From Pyxidicoccus sp. MSG2 (GTDB lineage: Bacteria > Myxococcota > Myxococcia > Myxococcales > Myxococcaceae): a DNA stretch of 64,000 nucleotides. The position numbers and the translations under genes were made by a program. The DNA lies in assembly GCF_026626705.1 (NCBI RefSeq), contig NZ_JAPNKC010000002.1, positions 1 to 64,000 of the forward strand, read 5' to 3'. The notes under the pieces are model-generated. The model worked only from the letters and a program-made list of their open reading frames with translations. It did not search any database and had not been told where the DNA came from. This document shows, one piece after another, positions 40,800 to 49,572 of this stretch; the stretch's first letter is position 1, and each line of letters starts with the position of its first letter.

Positions 40800-41067
40800 G
40801 AGGGCTCCGCAGGGAAGAGGGGTGACGTGCCTCGTCAGCCTCCCGTCCGCCGCTCGTGCCCGAGAGGGGGCGGAGGAAAGGGGATGGCAGTAGGTGGGCA
40901 AACGTTCCGGGAACCGCGCCACGGCGGTGGAGGGCGGGCCAGGGACAGGTGCTTGGTGCGGCCGAGCGCGGGCGCTGCGACCAGCAGGGAAGGCGAAGGA
41001 CGCGGGGGGAGCGGGATGACCACCGGAAGAGGCAGAGGGCGACGTCCGAAGCGCACGGCGGACGCCC

Positions 41068-41079
41068 GCAGACGTCTGC
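41068..41079. repeat. GCAGACGTCTGC palindrome 4
   Basis: Perfect 12-bp palindrome, flanked by CCC and GGG that extend the symmetry, in the gene-free stretch. Confidence 0.7.
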
Positions 41080-41807
41080 GGGCGCTGACGCGTGAGGGCG
41101 CACCTACACGGAATTAACCCACCGTATTGACCAGCCCGTGAATCGTCGGGGGGCGGGGCCGTTGACCGCCCGCGCATGACGCGACGCGTCTCAAATGATC
41201 ACGCAGGTACAGGGAGGAGAAGGTGCATCGGGCCGGGCCTGGATGAACCAGGACGCACGCTGGCGTGTGAGCCAGCGCGCGAAGGCCAGCACTCCACTGC
41301 GTGTATGGCGGCCGACGGCGAGACGCTCCACCCCAGTTGCGACAGCCAGTGGGCACAATAGACAGTGTGTATGACACTCCATACCCCCATTCATGGGGGC
41401 GGCGGTTTCTTTGACTGAATTGCTAGGAGCGTCGTATCTGGTTGCGTGTGGAGAACCCAAGCAAGCGCACGGGCGCGTACGATGCGTAAAGAGAGGAAAA
41501 CTGGAAAAGACTGCGCCCAACATCCCGCTGGGGTTGGATTCCAACTGGCCCATACAGAGCGTCGCTGAACGCCTCACCAAGCGTCGCGATGAGAGCGTGA
41601 CGAAACGTGTTTGAGATCGATCATAGATTGCAATGATCGGGCCCGGCCAAGCACTAGATCTCGCGTTGACGGGTCCAAGTCCCCCCCATAGCTTGTCTTC
41701 AGCCACACCGCTTCAAGGCTGTTGCCTCAAAAGGAGCTGGAAGAAAGAGCTTGGTAGGAGCCTAGGTAGACAGGTGGATGGAAGCAGGTAACGTGAAACT
41801 GGCCGTG

Positions 41808-41842
41808 AAAAAACGAAAGGCGCCCACTGCCAGGTGGGCGCC
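41808..41842 (-). terminator. Orphan terminator, minus strand
   Basis: GGCGCCCAC / GTGGGCGCC stem with a 6-nt loop followed by TTTCGTTTTTT. No minus-strand gene lies directly upstream, so it may end a non-coding transcript starting before 42060. Confidence 0.65.
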
Positions 41843-41861
41843 CTTCGAATTGCGGAAGCGC

Positions 41862-42027
41862 CTCGGCACTCCGCGAGTCGCACCAAAAGGATGGTGCAGC
41901 CAGGGTCAGATCGCAAGAACTTCAACGGAGGTGACACAAGAAACGACATCGAAGGACAAGTAGTGGATGTGAAGACATAGGAAAGCAGTGAATCACAGGG
42001 GAAGCATCTCGGCACTCCGCGAGTCGC
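41862..42027. repeat. 20-bp direct repeat pair
   Basis: CTCGGCACTCCGCGAGTCGC occurs at 41862-41881 and 42008-42027 (146 bp apart); the preceding GAAGC is also shared. Confidence 0.7.
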
Positions 42028-42075
42028 GTCCGTCGTGCCCGAGATGACCGGCCCTGTACGGGAAGGTTGTGCGCA

Positions 42076-42279
42076 ATGACGACGAAGTTCTTGTTGTTCT
42101 GGGTGCTTGGCAGTGGCAGCGCGCTGCTCGGGTGCCTTTGGTTGCTTCACGAGACGCGGGCTCGTGCAGCAGAGAAGCAGCTCTCAAACGAGAAGATGCT
42201 GATCTGGCTGCTGGGCGGCAGCGCCGCGGCGGTGACATTGGGGTGGGAACTCTTCCGGCTCTACCTCGACCAGCCGTGA
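42076..42279 (+). CDS. Two-helix membrane protein (67 aa)
   Basis: MTTKFLLFWVLGSGSALLGC opens a first helix; ADLAAG-type polar loop residues and a second helix (MLIWLLGGSAAAVTLGWEL) follow. Unrecognised. ATG 42076 has AAGG about 10 nt upstream. Confidence 0.45.
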   Translation: MTTKFLLFWVLGSGSALLGCLWLLHETRARAAEKQLSNEKMLIWLLGGSAAAVTLGWELFRLYLDQP

Positions 42280-42376
42280 CGTCATCGCGTCCGCGACGAT
42301 AGGGCCTAGAGGCTGGCGGGTGCCGTCGAAGAAGGCGGCACCCGCCAACATCAAGCGACAATTGAAGGAATCCTAC

Positions 42377-42393
42377 AATGGTTAAGAGCCATT
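42377..42393. promoter_or_regulatory. Inverted repeat before the HTH gene
   Basis: AATGG-TTAAGAG-CCATT ends 11 bp before GTG 42405. Position fits an autoregulatory operator. Confidence 0.4.
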
Positions 42394-42404
42394 AGACTGT
42401 CTCT

Positions 42405-42746
42405 GTGCCCCGTCAAAACCTCCCACCTGAGACAACGCCCGTGGAAGTGGTCCAAGCCATCGAGCGGCTGGGCAGGAACATCGCGATGGCGCGCATCCGC
42501 AGACGGTTGCGCCAGGTGGACCTCGCGAAGAAGACGGGGCTGGCCCTCGGGACGCTCAAGCGAATCGAGGCCGGCAGCCCGACCACCGCGCTCAGCGCGT
42601 ACTTCACCGTGCTGTGGGCCCTGGGCCTGGAAGGAGAGGTCGCGGACCTTGCCTCACCGGACCGCGATGAAGAGGGGAAGACGCTCGAGGCGGCGCGACA
42701 GCCGAAGCGGGTGCGCAGGCGGGCGGAACTCGACGACAACTTCTGA
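42405..42746 (+). CDS. HipB-like XRE regulator, orphan antitoxin
   Basis: An XRE helix-turn-helix (NIAMARIRRRLRQVDLAKKT, GLALGTLKRIEAGSPTTALS, AYFTVLWALGLEGEVADLA) is followed by a basic tail (PKRVRRRAELDDNF). The LWALGL...DLASPDxDEEGK pattern is typical of HipB-type antitoxins, which normally precede hipA; no hipA is present here. It has GTG start without a strong ribosome-binding site and an inverted repeat just upstream, so leaderless autoregulated expression is possible. Confidence 0.65.
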   Translation: MPRQNLPPETTPVEVVQAIERLGRNIAMARIRRRLRQVDLAKKTGLALGTLKRIEAGSPTTALSAYFTVLWALGLEGEVADLASPDRDEEGKTLEAARQPKRVRRRAELDDNF

Positions 42747-42805
42747 CGTCGTCGCCGAGCGCTGGCAGAGCACGAAGGTGGCGGCGCACGCGCCGACAGC
42801 CGTCG

Positions 42806-44068
42806 TCAGAACCCGCAGGTGTGGTAGTTGCCCGCCGAGTAGTACCGGCAGTCGCTCGGCCGAGCGCAGGCGGAAACGCACTGGTTGGAGCTGCCACCGG
42901 GGTACGTGCAGGTGTCGCAGAAACACGTCGTCTGCGAGCCGAAGGCCGTCACCAGGGTGCTGCAGAAGCCATTCGGGCTTCCCGTCCGTGCCGCGCAGTT
43001 GTCGGCGACGAGGATGCCCAGGGAGCGCGCGCACATGAAGTGCGTCCGCGGACGGGCGACGCTCGTGCCATCCGCACCCGCGCAGACGCCGTTGTCGTCG
43101 ATGGAGCCACACGTGCAGGCCCCCGTCCCCTGCGCATCGACGGTTCGGCACTGGCCCGCACCACAGCCGATGGCGACGAGGGCGCCGGCGTCGCAGCGCA
43201 CCCAGGTGTCACCGGCGCAGTAGCCGTACTGGGAGACGCCGCCACACGCGCCGCCGACGCGGACACATGCCGTGCCCTGCGGGTTGGGCACATAGCCCGA
43301 GTCGCAGAAGCACGTGTCGCCGCTGGGCGAGCACGTCGAATTGCTCGGGCAGCTCCCGCAGGTGCCGCCACAGCTGTCGGGGCCGCACACCTTGTCAGAA
43401 CAAGAGGGGGTGCACGCGGAGATGCACTGCCCCGTAGCGGAGCACGTCTTGCCATTGGGGCAGCTCCCGCAGGTGCCGCCACAGCCGTCGGGGCCGCACG
43501 TACGCCCGGAGCAGAAGGGCGTGCACGTGGAGATGCACTGCCCCGTAGCGGAGCACGTCTTGCCATTGGGGCAGCTCCCACAGCTTCCACCACAACTGTC
43601 GGAGCCGCACGTACGCCCAGCGCAGGAGGAGGTGCAGGCGGACGTGCACTGACCGGTGGCCGAGCACGTCTTCCCCGTCGGACAGCTCCCGCAGGTGCCG
43701 CCGCAGCCGTCGGAGCCGCAGGACTTGCCGGAGCAGGACGGGGTGCAGGTGGGCGTGCATTCGCCGATGGCCGAGCACGTCATGCCGGAGCGGCAGCTGC
43801 CGCACGTGCCCCCGCAGCTGTCCGGGCCACATGACTTTCCGGAGCAGTTTGGCGTGCAGGCCCCAGCATCAGGCGGCGGGGTGGTGCCGGCATCGTTCGG
43901 TGAGCGAGTGCCAGAGTCGGGTGGCAGCGGGGAGGTGCCGGCATCGAGGGGGACGGAAGGCGGAGCGTCCTCGATTTCATCGTCCGTTGGGCCGCAGCGG
44001 ATCAGGAGTGCCACCGCGAGAAGAGGGAAAACGAGGCGGGCGAGATGGCGGGTACGTCGGGACGGCAT
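42806..44068 (-). CDS. Cys-repeat lipoprotein (420 aa)
   Basis: A lipobox (LLAVALLIRCGPTDD) precedes a Pro/Asp/Ala-rich linker. Then come five tandem repeats of about 35-37 residues with pattern CxPxCSGKxCGxDxCGGxCGSCxxGxTC. An EGF-like CFCDSGYVPNPQGTACV and a C-terminal Cys-rich domain follow. Each repeat should form several disulfides, giving a stiff surface stalk. The DNA repeats are nearly identical in places, so length variation by recombination is likely. Operator-like elements lie 49-72 bp upstream. Confidence 0.7.
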   Translation of the reverse strand: MPSRRTRHLARLVFPLLAVALLIRCGPTDDEIEDAPPSVPLDAGTSPLPPDSGTRSPNDAGTTPPPDAGACTPNCSGKSCGPDSCGGTCGSCRSGMTCSAIGECTPTCTPSCSGKSCGSDGCGGTCGSCPTGKTCSATGQCTSACTSSCAGRTCGSDSCGGSCGSCPNGKTCSATGQCISTCTPFCSGRTCGPDGCGGTCGSCPNGKTCSATGQCISACTPSCSDKVCGPDSCGGTCGSCPSNSTCSPSGDTCFCDSGYVPNPQGTACVRVGGACGGVSQYGYCAGDTWVRCDAGALVAIGCGAGQCRTVDAQGTGACTCGSIDDNGVCAGADGTSVARPRTHFMCARSLGILVADNCAARTGSPNGFCSTLVTAFGSQTTCFCDTCTYPGGSSNQCVSACARPSDCRYYSAGNYHTCGF

Positions 44069-44116
44069 CGAGGTGCTCCTTCCAGAGGGATGACATGCGA
44101 GCCAACACCGGAGGGT

Positions 44117-44140
44117 GCACCAAATAGCACTATTTAATGC
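44117..44140. promoter_or_regulatory. Overlapping operators upstream of 44068
   Basis: GCACCAAATAGCAC (44117-44130) and GCACTATTTAATGC (44127-44140) overlap by four bases. Each matches the family with one changed arm. Confidence 0.5.
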
Positions 44141-44224
44141 AGAAACGACACTATGGGATGCACTCACCTTTCCACGGCTGTCGTGTCATCCGGGACGGGT
44201 ACCCTCGCCGCCGGGAGGTAGGGA

Positions 44225-45058
44225 GTGGGCGCGACGCAGGCGGTGGTGGAGCAGCTTCGCGAGAAGATCCGCCAGCTCCAGGCGGCGCCCCGGCGCTACC
44301 TGGCGGTGTTGCGCACGGGCATGGAGGCGGTGGACGCGCTGCTGCCCGCGGGCGGCTTTCCGCTGGGGCAGGCGGTGGAGCTGTGCGGAGAGGCGGCCTC
44401 GGGGCGCACCAGCCTGGCGCTGCGGGCGGTGTCGGCGGCGCACCGGGAGGAGCGGCTTTGCGCATGGGTGGATGGCCCGCGTGAGCTGTACCCACCCGCG
44501 GCGGCGGCGCTGGGCGTGGACCTGGAGCGGCGGCTCATCGTCCGGCCGCAGGCGCCCGAGCAGCGGGTGTGGGCGGCGGTGCAGCTCGCCCGGAGCGGGG
44601 CCTTTGCCTGCGTGGTGTTGGACTTGACGCGAGGGGTGGGCCCGGCGGGGAGGACGCCACGAGTCTCTTTGGCGGAGGCGCGCAAGCTGGCGGACGCGGC
44701 GGAGCGCGGGGGCGGGCTGCTGTTGCTGCTCACCTCGCCGGAGGCGCCGGCGGACGGGATGACGCGGCTTCGCACGGAGGCGCGCGACGGGAAGGGCTGG
44801 GCCGTGGAGGTGATGCGCAGCCGGCAGGGTGGCACGGGAAGCCGCGCGGAGCTGCCATGGAGCTCCGTGTACCCGGAGCTCGGGCTCGAGGACGGCGGGC
44901 GGGTGTTAGAGCTGCCAGCGGAGGAGCCAGACCCGCTGGAGGACTTCCAGCGCGGGCAGACGGCGGCACTCCGCAACGGGGTTGGCATTCTGGGACAGCG
45001 GCCTGGACGGGACACGCCGATGCCGTCGTTCCCGGAGCAACTGGGTGCCGCGCGGTAG
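44225..45058 (+). CDS. RecA/ImuA-like protein (277 aa)
   Basis: The N-terminal part (VLRTGMEAVDALLPAGGFPL, GQAVELCGEAASGRTSLALR) matches the P-loop region of RecA-like ImuA/SulA proteins, with GEAASGRTS in place of the Walker A box. Then come LCAWVDGPRELYPPAAAALG, ACVVLDLTRG and GLLLLLTSPEAP. ImuA normally works with ImuB and DnaE2 in error-prone repair; neither gene is nearby. GTG 44225 has GGGAGGTAGGGA upstream. A general recombination or SOS role is inferred. Confidence 0.65.
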   Translation: MGATQAVVEQLREKIRQLQAAPRRYLAVLRTGMEAVDALLPAGGFPLGQAVELCGEAASGRTSLALRAVSAAHREERLCAWVDGPRELYPPAAAALGVDLERRLIVRPQAPEQRVWAAVQLARSGAFACVVLDLTRGVGPAGRTPRVSLAEARKLADAAERGGGLLLLLTSPEAPADGMTRLRTEARDGKGWAVEVMRSRQGGTGSRAELPWSSVYPELGLEDGGRVLELPAEEPDPLEDFQRGQTAALRNGVGILGQRPGRDTPMPSFPEQLGAAR

Positions 45059-45095
45059 AGCACGACACCGGGCGAAAGAGGAGCGGGCGCACCCA

Positions 45096-45107
45096 GCAGA
45101 CGTCTGC
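45096..45107. repeat. GCAGACGTCTGC palindrome 5
   Basis: Perfect 12-bp palindrome in the 105-bp gap between convergent genes. Confidence 0.7.
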
Positions 45108-45163
45108 GCTGGAGGACCAGGTGGGTCTCTCCAGCAACGGGACGACCGTCGAAGGCCGAGCAG

Positions 45164-46171
45164 CTACTCGAGCGTGGGCGACAGCTCGTGCACCCCAAAG
45201 GGGACGTCGTAAGCCGCGTATCCGAGCAGCGGCGCCGTCTCCGGAGGCAGCTTCCGCCACGCTTCGAGACGCCCGAGGAGAACTTGGTGGCCCGTCTTCT
45301 CCAGCTCCGCGGCGAGCCGGAAGGAATCCCCGAGGAGGCCCATTTTGTCGCGGCAGATGGCCCGGCTGTACAACGCGAGGGGAGTGTCCGAGCCGTTGAC
45401 GTCCGTGAAAACAGCGTCCGCCTCGTCCCAGCGGCCGAGCTTCGCGAGGAGGGTGCCTAGGAGGACGGCCCCGGTGTCATCGTCCTGGTTGAGGTCGGCG
45501 GCCTTGCGGTACTCGGCGAGAGCCGCCTCGACGTCGCCCTCAGCCTCTAGCGCCGTGCCAAGAGCGACGTGGGCATTGGCGTCCGTGGGCAGTGCGCCGG
45601 TCCACTGGCGCGCAGCCTCCCGCGCCTCCTGCAGCTTGTGGGATTGAGTCAGCACGCGCACCAGACTGCTGAAGTTCCGGGTGGAGTCGTCCAGCTTGAG
45701 GGCGCCACGGCGCGTGGTGGCCGCCTCGCCATAGAGGCCGAGCAGCTCCTGCACGTACGCGAGGCGGGCGAGAAGGTAGGGGTCCGTCGGGAAGCGGGCT
45801 GCGGCTGCAGAGAGCCGGGAAAGCGCGCGCTCGAGGAGGTTGAGGCGGCCGCGGAGGGTGAGCTTGCCAAGGGTGGCGCGGTAGGCGAGGGCGGAGCCGT
45901 AGTAGGCGTCGCAGGGGATGGGCTTCTTCTTCGTCGCCTTCTCCAGCACCACCAGGACAGCGTCCATTGCGACGATTTTCTCGTGCGCCGCGGTGTCGAC
46001 GTCGCGCCCGATTTGGGTGCGCTGGGATTTGGAGGTGGCTGCGGCGAAGGGGGCGCTTGTCAGCGGCGTGCACTCTTCCAACGGTGGAGCGGCGCGACCG
46101 AGCGGAGCAAAGAGGAGGACGGCGACGGTGAGGACGAAGCAGAGGAAGCGGGGATGAAGGGCGGTGCGCAT
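45164..46171 (-). CDS. Exported TPR protein (335 aa)
   Basis: A signal peptide (FLCFVLTVAVLLFAPLGRAA) is followed by tetratricopeptide-like helix pairs. The clearest is ANAHVALGTALEAEGDVEAA, LAEYRKAADLNQDDDTGAVL, LGTLLAKLGRWDEADAVFTD. A periplasmic scaffold role is likely. An N-terminal DVDTAAHEKIVAMDAVLVVL region is unfamiliar. It stands alone on its strand, 134 bp from the next gene. Confidence 0.6.
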   Translation of the reverse strand: MRTALHPRFLCFVLTVAVLLFAPLGRAAPPLEECTPLTSAPFAAATSKSQRTQIGRDVDTAAHEKIVAMDAVLVVLEKATKKKPIPCDAYYGSALAYRATLGKLTLRGRLNLLERALSRLSAAAARFPTDPYLLARLAYVQELLGLYGEAATTRRGALKLDDSTRNFSSLVRVLTQSHKLQEAREAARQWTGALPTDANAHVALGTALEAEGDVEAALAEYRKAADLNQDDDTGAVLLGTLLAKLGRWDEADAVFTDVNGSDTPLALYSRAICRDKMGLLGDSFRLAAELEKTGHQVLLGRLEAWRKLPPETAPLLGYAAYDVPFGVHELSPTLE

Positions 46172-46307
46172 GGGACTCCAGGTTGAGGACCTGGAAGCGG
46201 TGCAGCGCTGGGGCCAAAGCGAGGTGTTGCGGTGATGGGGAGTTGCGAGGTCCTAACAGTCCACAAGCGGCACGGGCATCCAGGCGGTAGGACGGCGGAG
46301 GTTGGGG

Positions 46308-47537
46308 TCAGAAGTCTAGGAGCCGAACGGTCCACATGAGGATTCTGCCGCCTTCGTTGACGAAGCACCGAAGAGGCCCGTCCGCCGAGGAGAGGAGAGC
46401 GATTCGTCCCTTACCTCCAGCTACGAAGGTGGCGGCGGCACGGTGGCGCGAGCCATGCCTTCGCATGTCGTAGGGAATATCTTTAGTGCGATCTTCGGGG
46501 TCGAGCACCTCGTACACATCGCCATATTTCGATTTGGAGGGGACCTCGTATTGAGCGCCGAGGATGGTGAACCCGGGCCCTAGAAGGACGGCGTTGTCGA
46601 TTGCGGTGAGGCGCCCGATGAAGTGGTGCCATCGCGCGAGTTCCGCCAAGGTCGTTTCGAGGTCAAAAAAGAGGGCGCTGCGCTCGGCTGTCACGGTGAG
46701 TGGACTTGCAACCTCGAGTTTGCGGAGGGCGGAGTCCAGTCGAAGGGCCTCCTTCAGCAGGTCGCGAAGGACGGTTCGATTTCTGACCGGAAGCTTGAGC
46801 GCATGTGAGTCAGCCGTGGAGAGGCGCGTCGGAAGGAAGAGCAGCAGACCGCCATGGCCGGTGCGGTTCATGGCGACGGCGAGTTGCTGGAAGGTGTCGC
46901 CTACCGGCGAGCGGAAGAAGCGGAGGTGGTTGAGGTGCAGGGGGACCACGAAGGTTTTGAGTGCCGTGCTGGCGGGGCCGCTGAGGAGTGACAGGCCGGG
47001 GGGAAGGCGGCGGCCGCGCTCGTAGCGGAAGAGTTCATTGCCCGCGTGGGCGATGGTGACGGAGCCGGGCGAGTCCGTGCCGAGAAGAAGAGGGAGGGTG
47101 CGGCTGGAGGTGAAGGGGCGTCGCTTCGCGATGCCGTCGATACGGAGCTTGTCGGCAGGACCACCGACGACAAGGAGGGAGTGACCATACTCTGCGAGCG
47201 GAGCTGCCTTGATAAGCGCTGGGATGTTGAAGTCGCGTCGCGCAAGTTGAAGGACGTCCCAGAGATGCTCCCGCGGTGGAGAGGTTGACGGCTGCTCAGC
47301 GGCTGCGAGGCCACGAGCGCCGTCGGGGTGCCAGACAAGGGCGACGCGCGTGGCCTGCTTCTCTTCGGTTCCGAGGCTCGCGAAGAAGAGAGCCCGAGCA
47401 AGCGCGAGGAGGACCTCGTCGTCGCGGTTGGAAACGTCAATGAAGGTCAGGGGCGGTCTTGCGCGAAGCCACGTCTGGAGGGCCTCGTCGATGTACACAG
47501 GTGTCGATTGGAGGGTCTCGTCACTGTACTCAGGCAT
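46308..47537 (-). CDS. Diadenylate-cyclase-like (DACNV-type) protein (409 aa)
   Basis: The C-terminal third resembles DisA/DAC-type diadenylate cyclase domains: LTAIDNAVLLGPGFTILGAQ, DVYEVLDPEDRTKDI, DMRRHGSRHRAAATFVA and ALLSSADGPLRCFVNEGG. In active DAC enzymes the first motif is DGA and the second RHR; here RHR is kept but DGA reads DNA. This fits the predicted sensor-type relatives (DACNV) rather than a proven c-di-AMP synthase. The N-terminal 280 residues are unfamiliar. ATG 47537 follows GAGG; ATG 47543 is possible. Confidence 0.55.
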   Translation of the reverse strand: MPEYSDETLQSTPVYIDEALQTWLRARPPLTFIDVSNRDDEVLLALARALFFASLGTEEKQATRVALVWHPDGARGLAAAEQPSTSPPREHLWDVLQLARRDFNIPALIKAAPLAEYGHSLLVVGGPADKLRIDGIAKRRPFTSSRTLPLLLGTDSPGSVTIAHAGNELFRYERGRRLPPGLSLLSGPASTALKTFVVPLHLNHLRFFRSPVGDTFQQLAVAMNRTGHGGLLLFLPTRLSTADSHALKLPVRNRTVLRDLLKEALRLDSALRKLEVASPLTVTAERSALFFDLETTLAELARWHHFIGRLTAIDNAVLLGPGFTILGAQYEVPSKSKYGDVYEVLDPEDRTKDIPYDMRRHGSRHRAAATFVAGGKGRIALLSSADGPLRCFVNEGGRILMWTVRLLDF

Positions 47538-47794
47538 GGACATTCCTCAGCAGAGAAGCGCCCTCAGTGGAAGACGGCGTCGGGGGCATTCGCTGACTTC
47601 AACATCGCGGGCGTCGATTCAGCACGCGGCGCAATCAGGCACGCACTGGCTCCCCAGGAGTGTCCAGATGGCGCGACCTCCGAAAGTCCACCCCTGGGGT
47701 ACAGCATGTTGGGCAGGGAGCACCTGCCTGCCCGCTAGCGCGATTCGGCAGTGCCCTGCAAGTTGTCATCGTCGTCGCCTCTCGGAGGCGTGCC

Positions 47795-48925
47795 ATGCCG
47801 AAGGAGAACACCACCCTTGTCAACGGGCTGAGCCCGGTGACGAAGGAGAGCGGCGGGACGGTGGTGGGGTTTCCGGACGTGTGCAAGGCGCCAGGGCCAG
47901 GCGGGCCGGTGCCGGTGCCATTCCCCAACATCGCAAAGAGCGAGGACCTGGCGGGAGGCTCCAAGTCGGTCACCATTGGAGGCGCGTCCGTCGCACTCTC
48001 CACCTCGTCGATTGCGCGCTCCAGCGGGAATGAGGCCGGCACGGCGGGGGGCGGCGTTGCCTCTGGCAAGACGCGGGGCGCAGCACACCCGGTGACGTTC
48101 TCCTTCGACGTGCGGATTGAGGGGAAGCCCGTCGTGAGGAACCTGGACCTCTTCACGCTGAACGACCGCAACACCGCGCCGTTCCCCATCATGCAGCCGC
48201 AAGTCTCGCGCCCGGCTGCGGTGCGCGTCGAGGAGCGGGAAATGTCGCGGCCGGTGGAGCTGTGCGCGTACTGCAGGAAGGAAAAGCACGCCTTCGACAC
48301 GAAGGGCCGCGTCGGCGGCAACCTCGGCAGTTCCGCGGTGCTCGGGCGCAACATGCTGGAGGGCCGAGAGCTGTCGTCGCACCTCTGGTACGCGGGGCCG
48401 TTCTCGCTGGCGGCGCACCACCTCATCTGCCTGGAGGCACTGGAGAATGAGAAGTGGGCGAAGTACTGCGTGCGCTACGGCTACCATCCGGACCGAAAGC
48501 AGAACGGCGTCTTCCTGCCGATGCGAATGGTCATTGCCTGCGAGCTGCACGTAGCTGTCCACCGAGGTAACCACGCCGAGGGCTATGCGTTCGACGTCCA
48601 TCTGCCGTACCCCAAAGCGGTGATGCAGGAACTGCAGAAGATTGATGGCCTCTTGGAGCGTGGCGCGTTCTGCTCGGACCCTGCCAAATTCCTTCGAATG
48701 CTCGATGCTCTCAGCGCGAAGATTCTGGCCAAGGTCGCAAGTTTCACGTGGACACTCACCCGGGACGGACTCGACTACGCACCGGGCGGGAAGGGATGCT
48801 CGGGACTCAGAAGCATCCGGGAGAAGCCGAGCTCCGACGCATGCCCCCGGGAGAGGCGGCATCGCCAGAAACACGCAGTAACAGGCAGCCCCCTGACGGG
48901 ACGTCCCCTTCGCATTGGAGAGTGA
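47795..48925 (+). CDS. PAAR-like (DUF4150) protein with AHH nuclease toxin
   Basis: The N-terminal 130 residues form a DUF4150/PAAR-like spike domain (SPVTKESGGTVVGFPDVCKA, GPVPVPFPNIAKSEDLAGGS, KSVTIGGASVALSTSS). Cys-rich ELCAYCRKEKHAFDTK follows. An AHH nuclease domain comes next: AAHHLICLEALENEKWAK, KQNGVFLPMRM, CELHVAVHRGNHAEGYA. AHH nucleases cleave nucleic acid in target cells. Type VI secretion normally delivers PAAR-tipped effectors. ATG 47795 has GGAGG upstream. The immunity gene follows after 3 bp. Confidence 0.75.
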   Translation: MPKENTTLVNGLSPVTKESGGTVVGFPDVCKAPGPGGPVPVPFPNIAKSEDLAGGSKSVTIGGASVALSTSSIARSSGNEAGTAGGGVASGKTRGAAHPVTFSFDVRIEGKPVVRNLDLFTLNDRNTAPFPIMQPQVSRPAAVRVEEREMSRPVELCAYCRKEKHAFDTKGRVGGNLGSSAVLGRNMLEGRELSSHLWYAGPFSLAAHHLICLEALENEKWAKYCVRYGYHPDRKQNGVFLPMRMVIACELHVAVHRGNHAEGYAFDVHLPYPKAVMQELQKIDGLLERGAFCSDPAKFLRMLDALSAKILAKVASFTWTLTRDGLDYAPGGKGCSGLRSIREKPSSDACPRERRHRQKHAVTGSPLTGRPLRIGE

Positions 48926-48928
48926 GCG

Positions 48929-49528
48929 ATGCAAACGGACTACTTCGTCATCGAGTCAGCGCCGAACAATAGCCACCCGCTCCTCCAATGGGACGAGGAG
49001 GTGGTGGGCTTTGGGAGACCGGAGCCCGTCGCCATTTCGCACCCCGTGCGGCTGAGGCTAGGCTCTCCAGTACCGCGGAGCCCCGTGATGGTGGACCACC
49101 ACAGCCTGCCGCAGCCGGTGTTCTCCGCTCGAATCAGGGAAGCACTCGAACCGCTAAGCCTCCACGGCGTTCAGCTCGTGCCGGCCGACGTGAAGGTGAA
49201 GCAGGACGACGTGCGGCGCTACTGGGTGTTGCACGTCTACAACGAGATTCACTGCCTCGACCGGGAGCGGTCCGTCTGCACGTTCTATCCGGAGGAAGAC
49301 GTCGTGCTGAGCCTGGACTCGCTGGTGCTGGACGAACGTGTGTTGGCGGAAATTCCGCTGGAGCGGCGGCTGCTGTTCGTGCTGGCGGAGTCCATAAGTA
49401 CCTACGTGTTTCACCGCTCCCTGGTGGAGAGACTGCTCGCGCTCACACCACCTGCGGACGGCATTCGCTTCGTCCGTGTGGACAGGTGGAACGACTCCGC
49501 GGGCTTTCAGGACGTAGCCGTGCCGTAG
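48929..49528 (+). CDS. Imm11/DUF1629-like immunity protein
   Basis: The 199-aa product matches the Imm11 (DUF1629) plan: MVDHHSLPQPVFSARIREAL, VPADVK, YWVLHVYNEIHCLDRERS, LSLDSLVLDERVLAEIPLER, RLLFVLAESISTYVFHRSLV, and a terminal FVRVDRWNDSAGFQ. Such proteins neutralise polymorphic toxins encoded just upstream, here the PAAR-AHH nuclease. It has GGAGAG upstream. Confidence 0.72.
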   Translation: MQTDYFVIESAPNNSHPLLQWDEEVVGFGRPEPVAISHPVRLRLGSPVPRSPVMVDHHSLPQPVFSARIREALEPLSLHGVQLVPADVKVKQDDVRRYWVLHVYNEIHCLDRERSVCTFYPEEDVVLSLDSLVLDERVLAEIPLERRLLFVLAESISTYVFHRSLVERLLALTPPADGIRFVRVDRWNDSAGFQDVAVP

Positions 49529-49572
49529 ATGAGCCGGCGGGGCGGGAGCTGCCCAGCTCTTCTGCCTGCCAC

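Larger units (their letters stand above)
40800..42075. other. 1.3-kb gene-free stretch
   Basis: No convincing gene is seen on either strand. It holds a CCCCCAT-TC-ATGGGGG palindrome (41384-41399), one GCAGACGTCTGC site, a minus-strand terminator, and a 20-bp direct repeat at 41862 and 42008. It may hold a small RNA or transfer-related sites. Confidence 0.5.

Noticed and set aside
41191..41706. Minus-strand frame of 171 codons in the 40.8-42.1 kb gap
   Set aside because: No start signal, no motif, and codon use unlike the neighbours.
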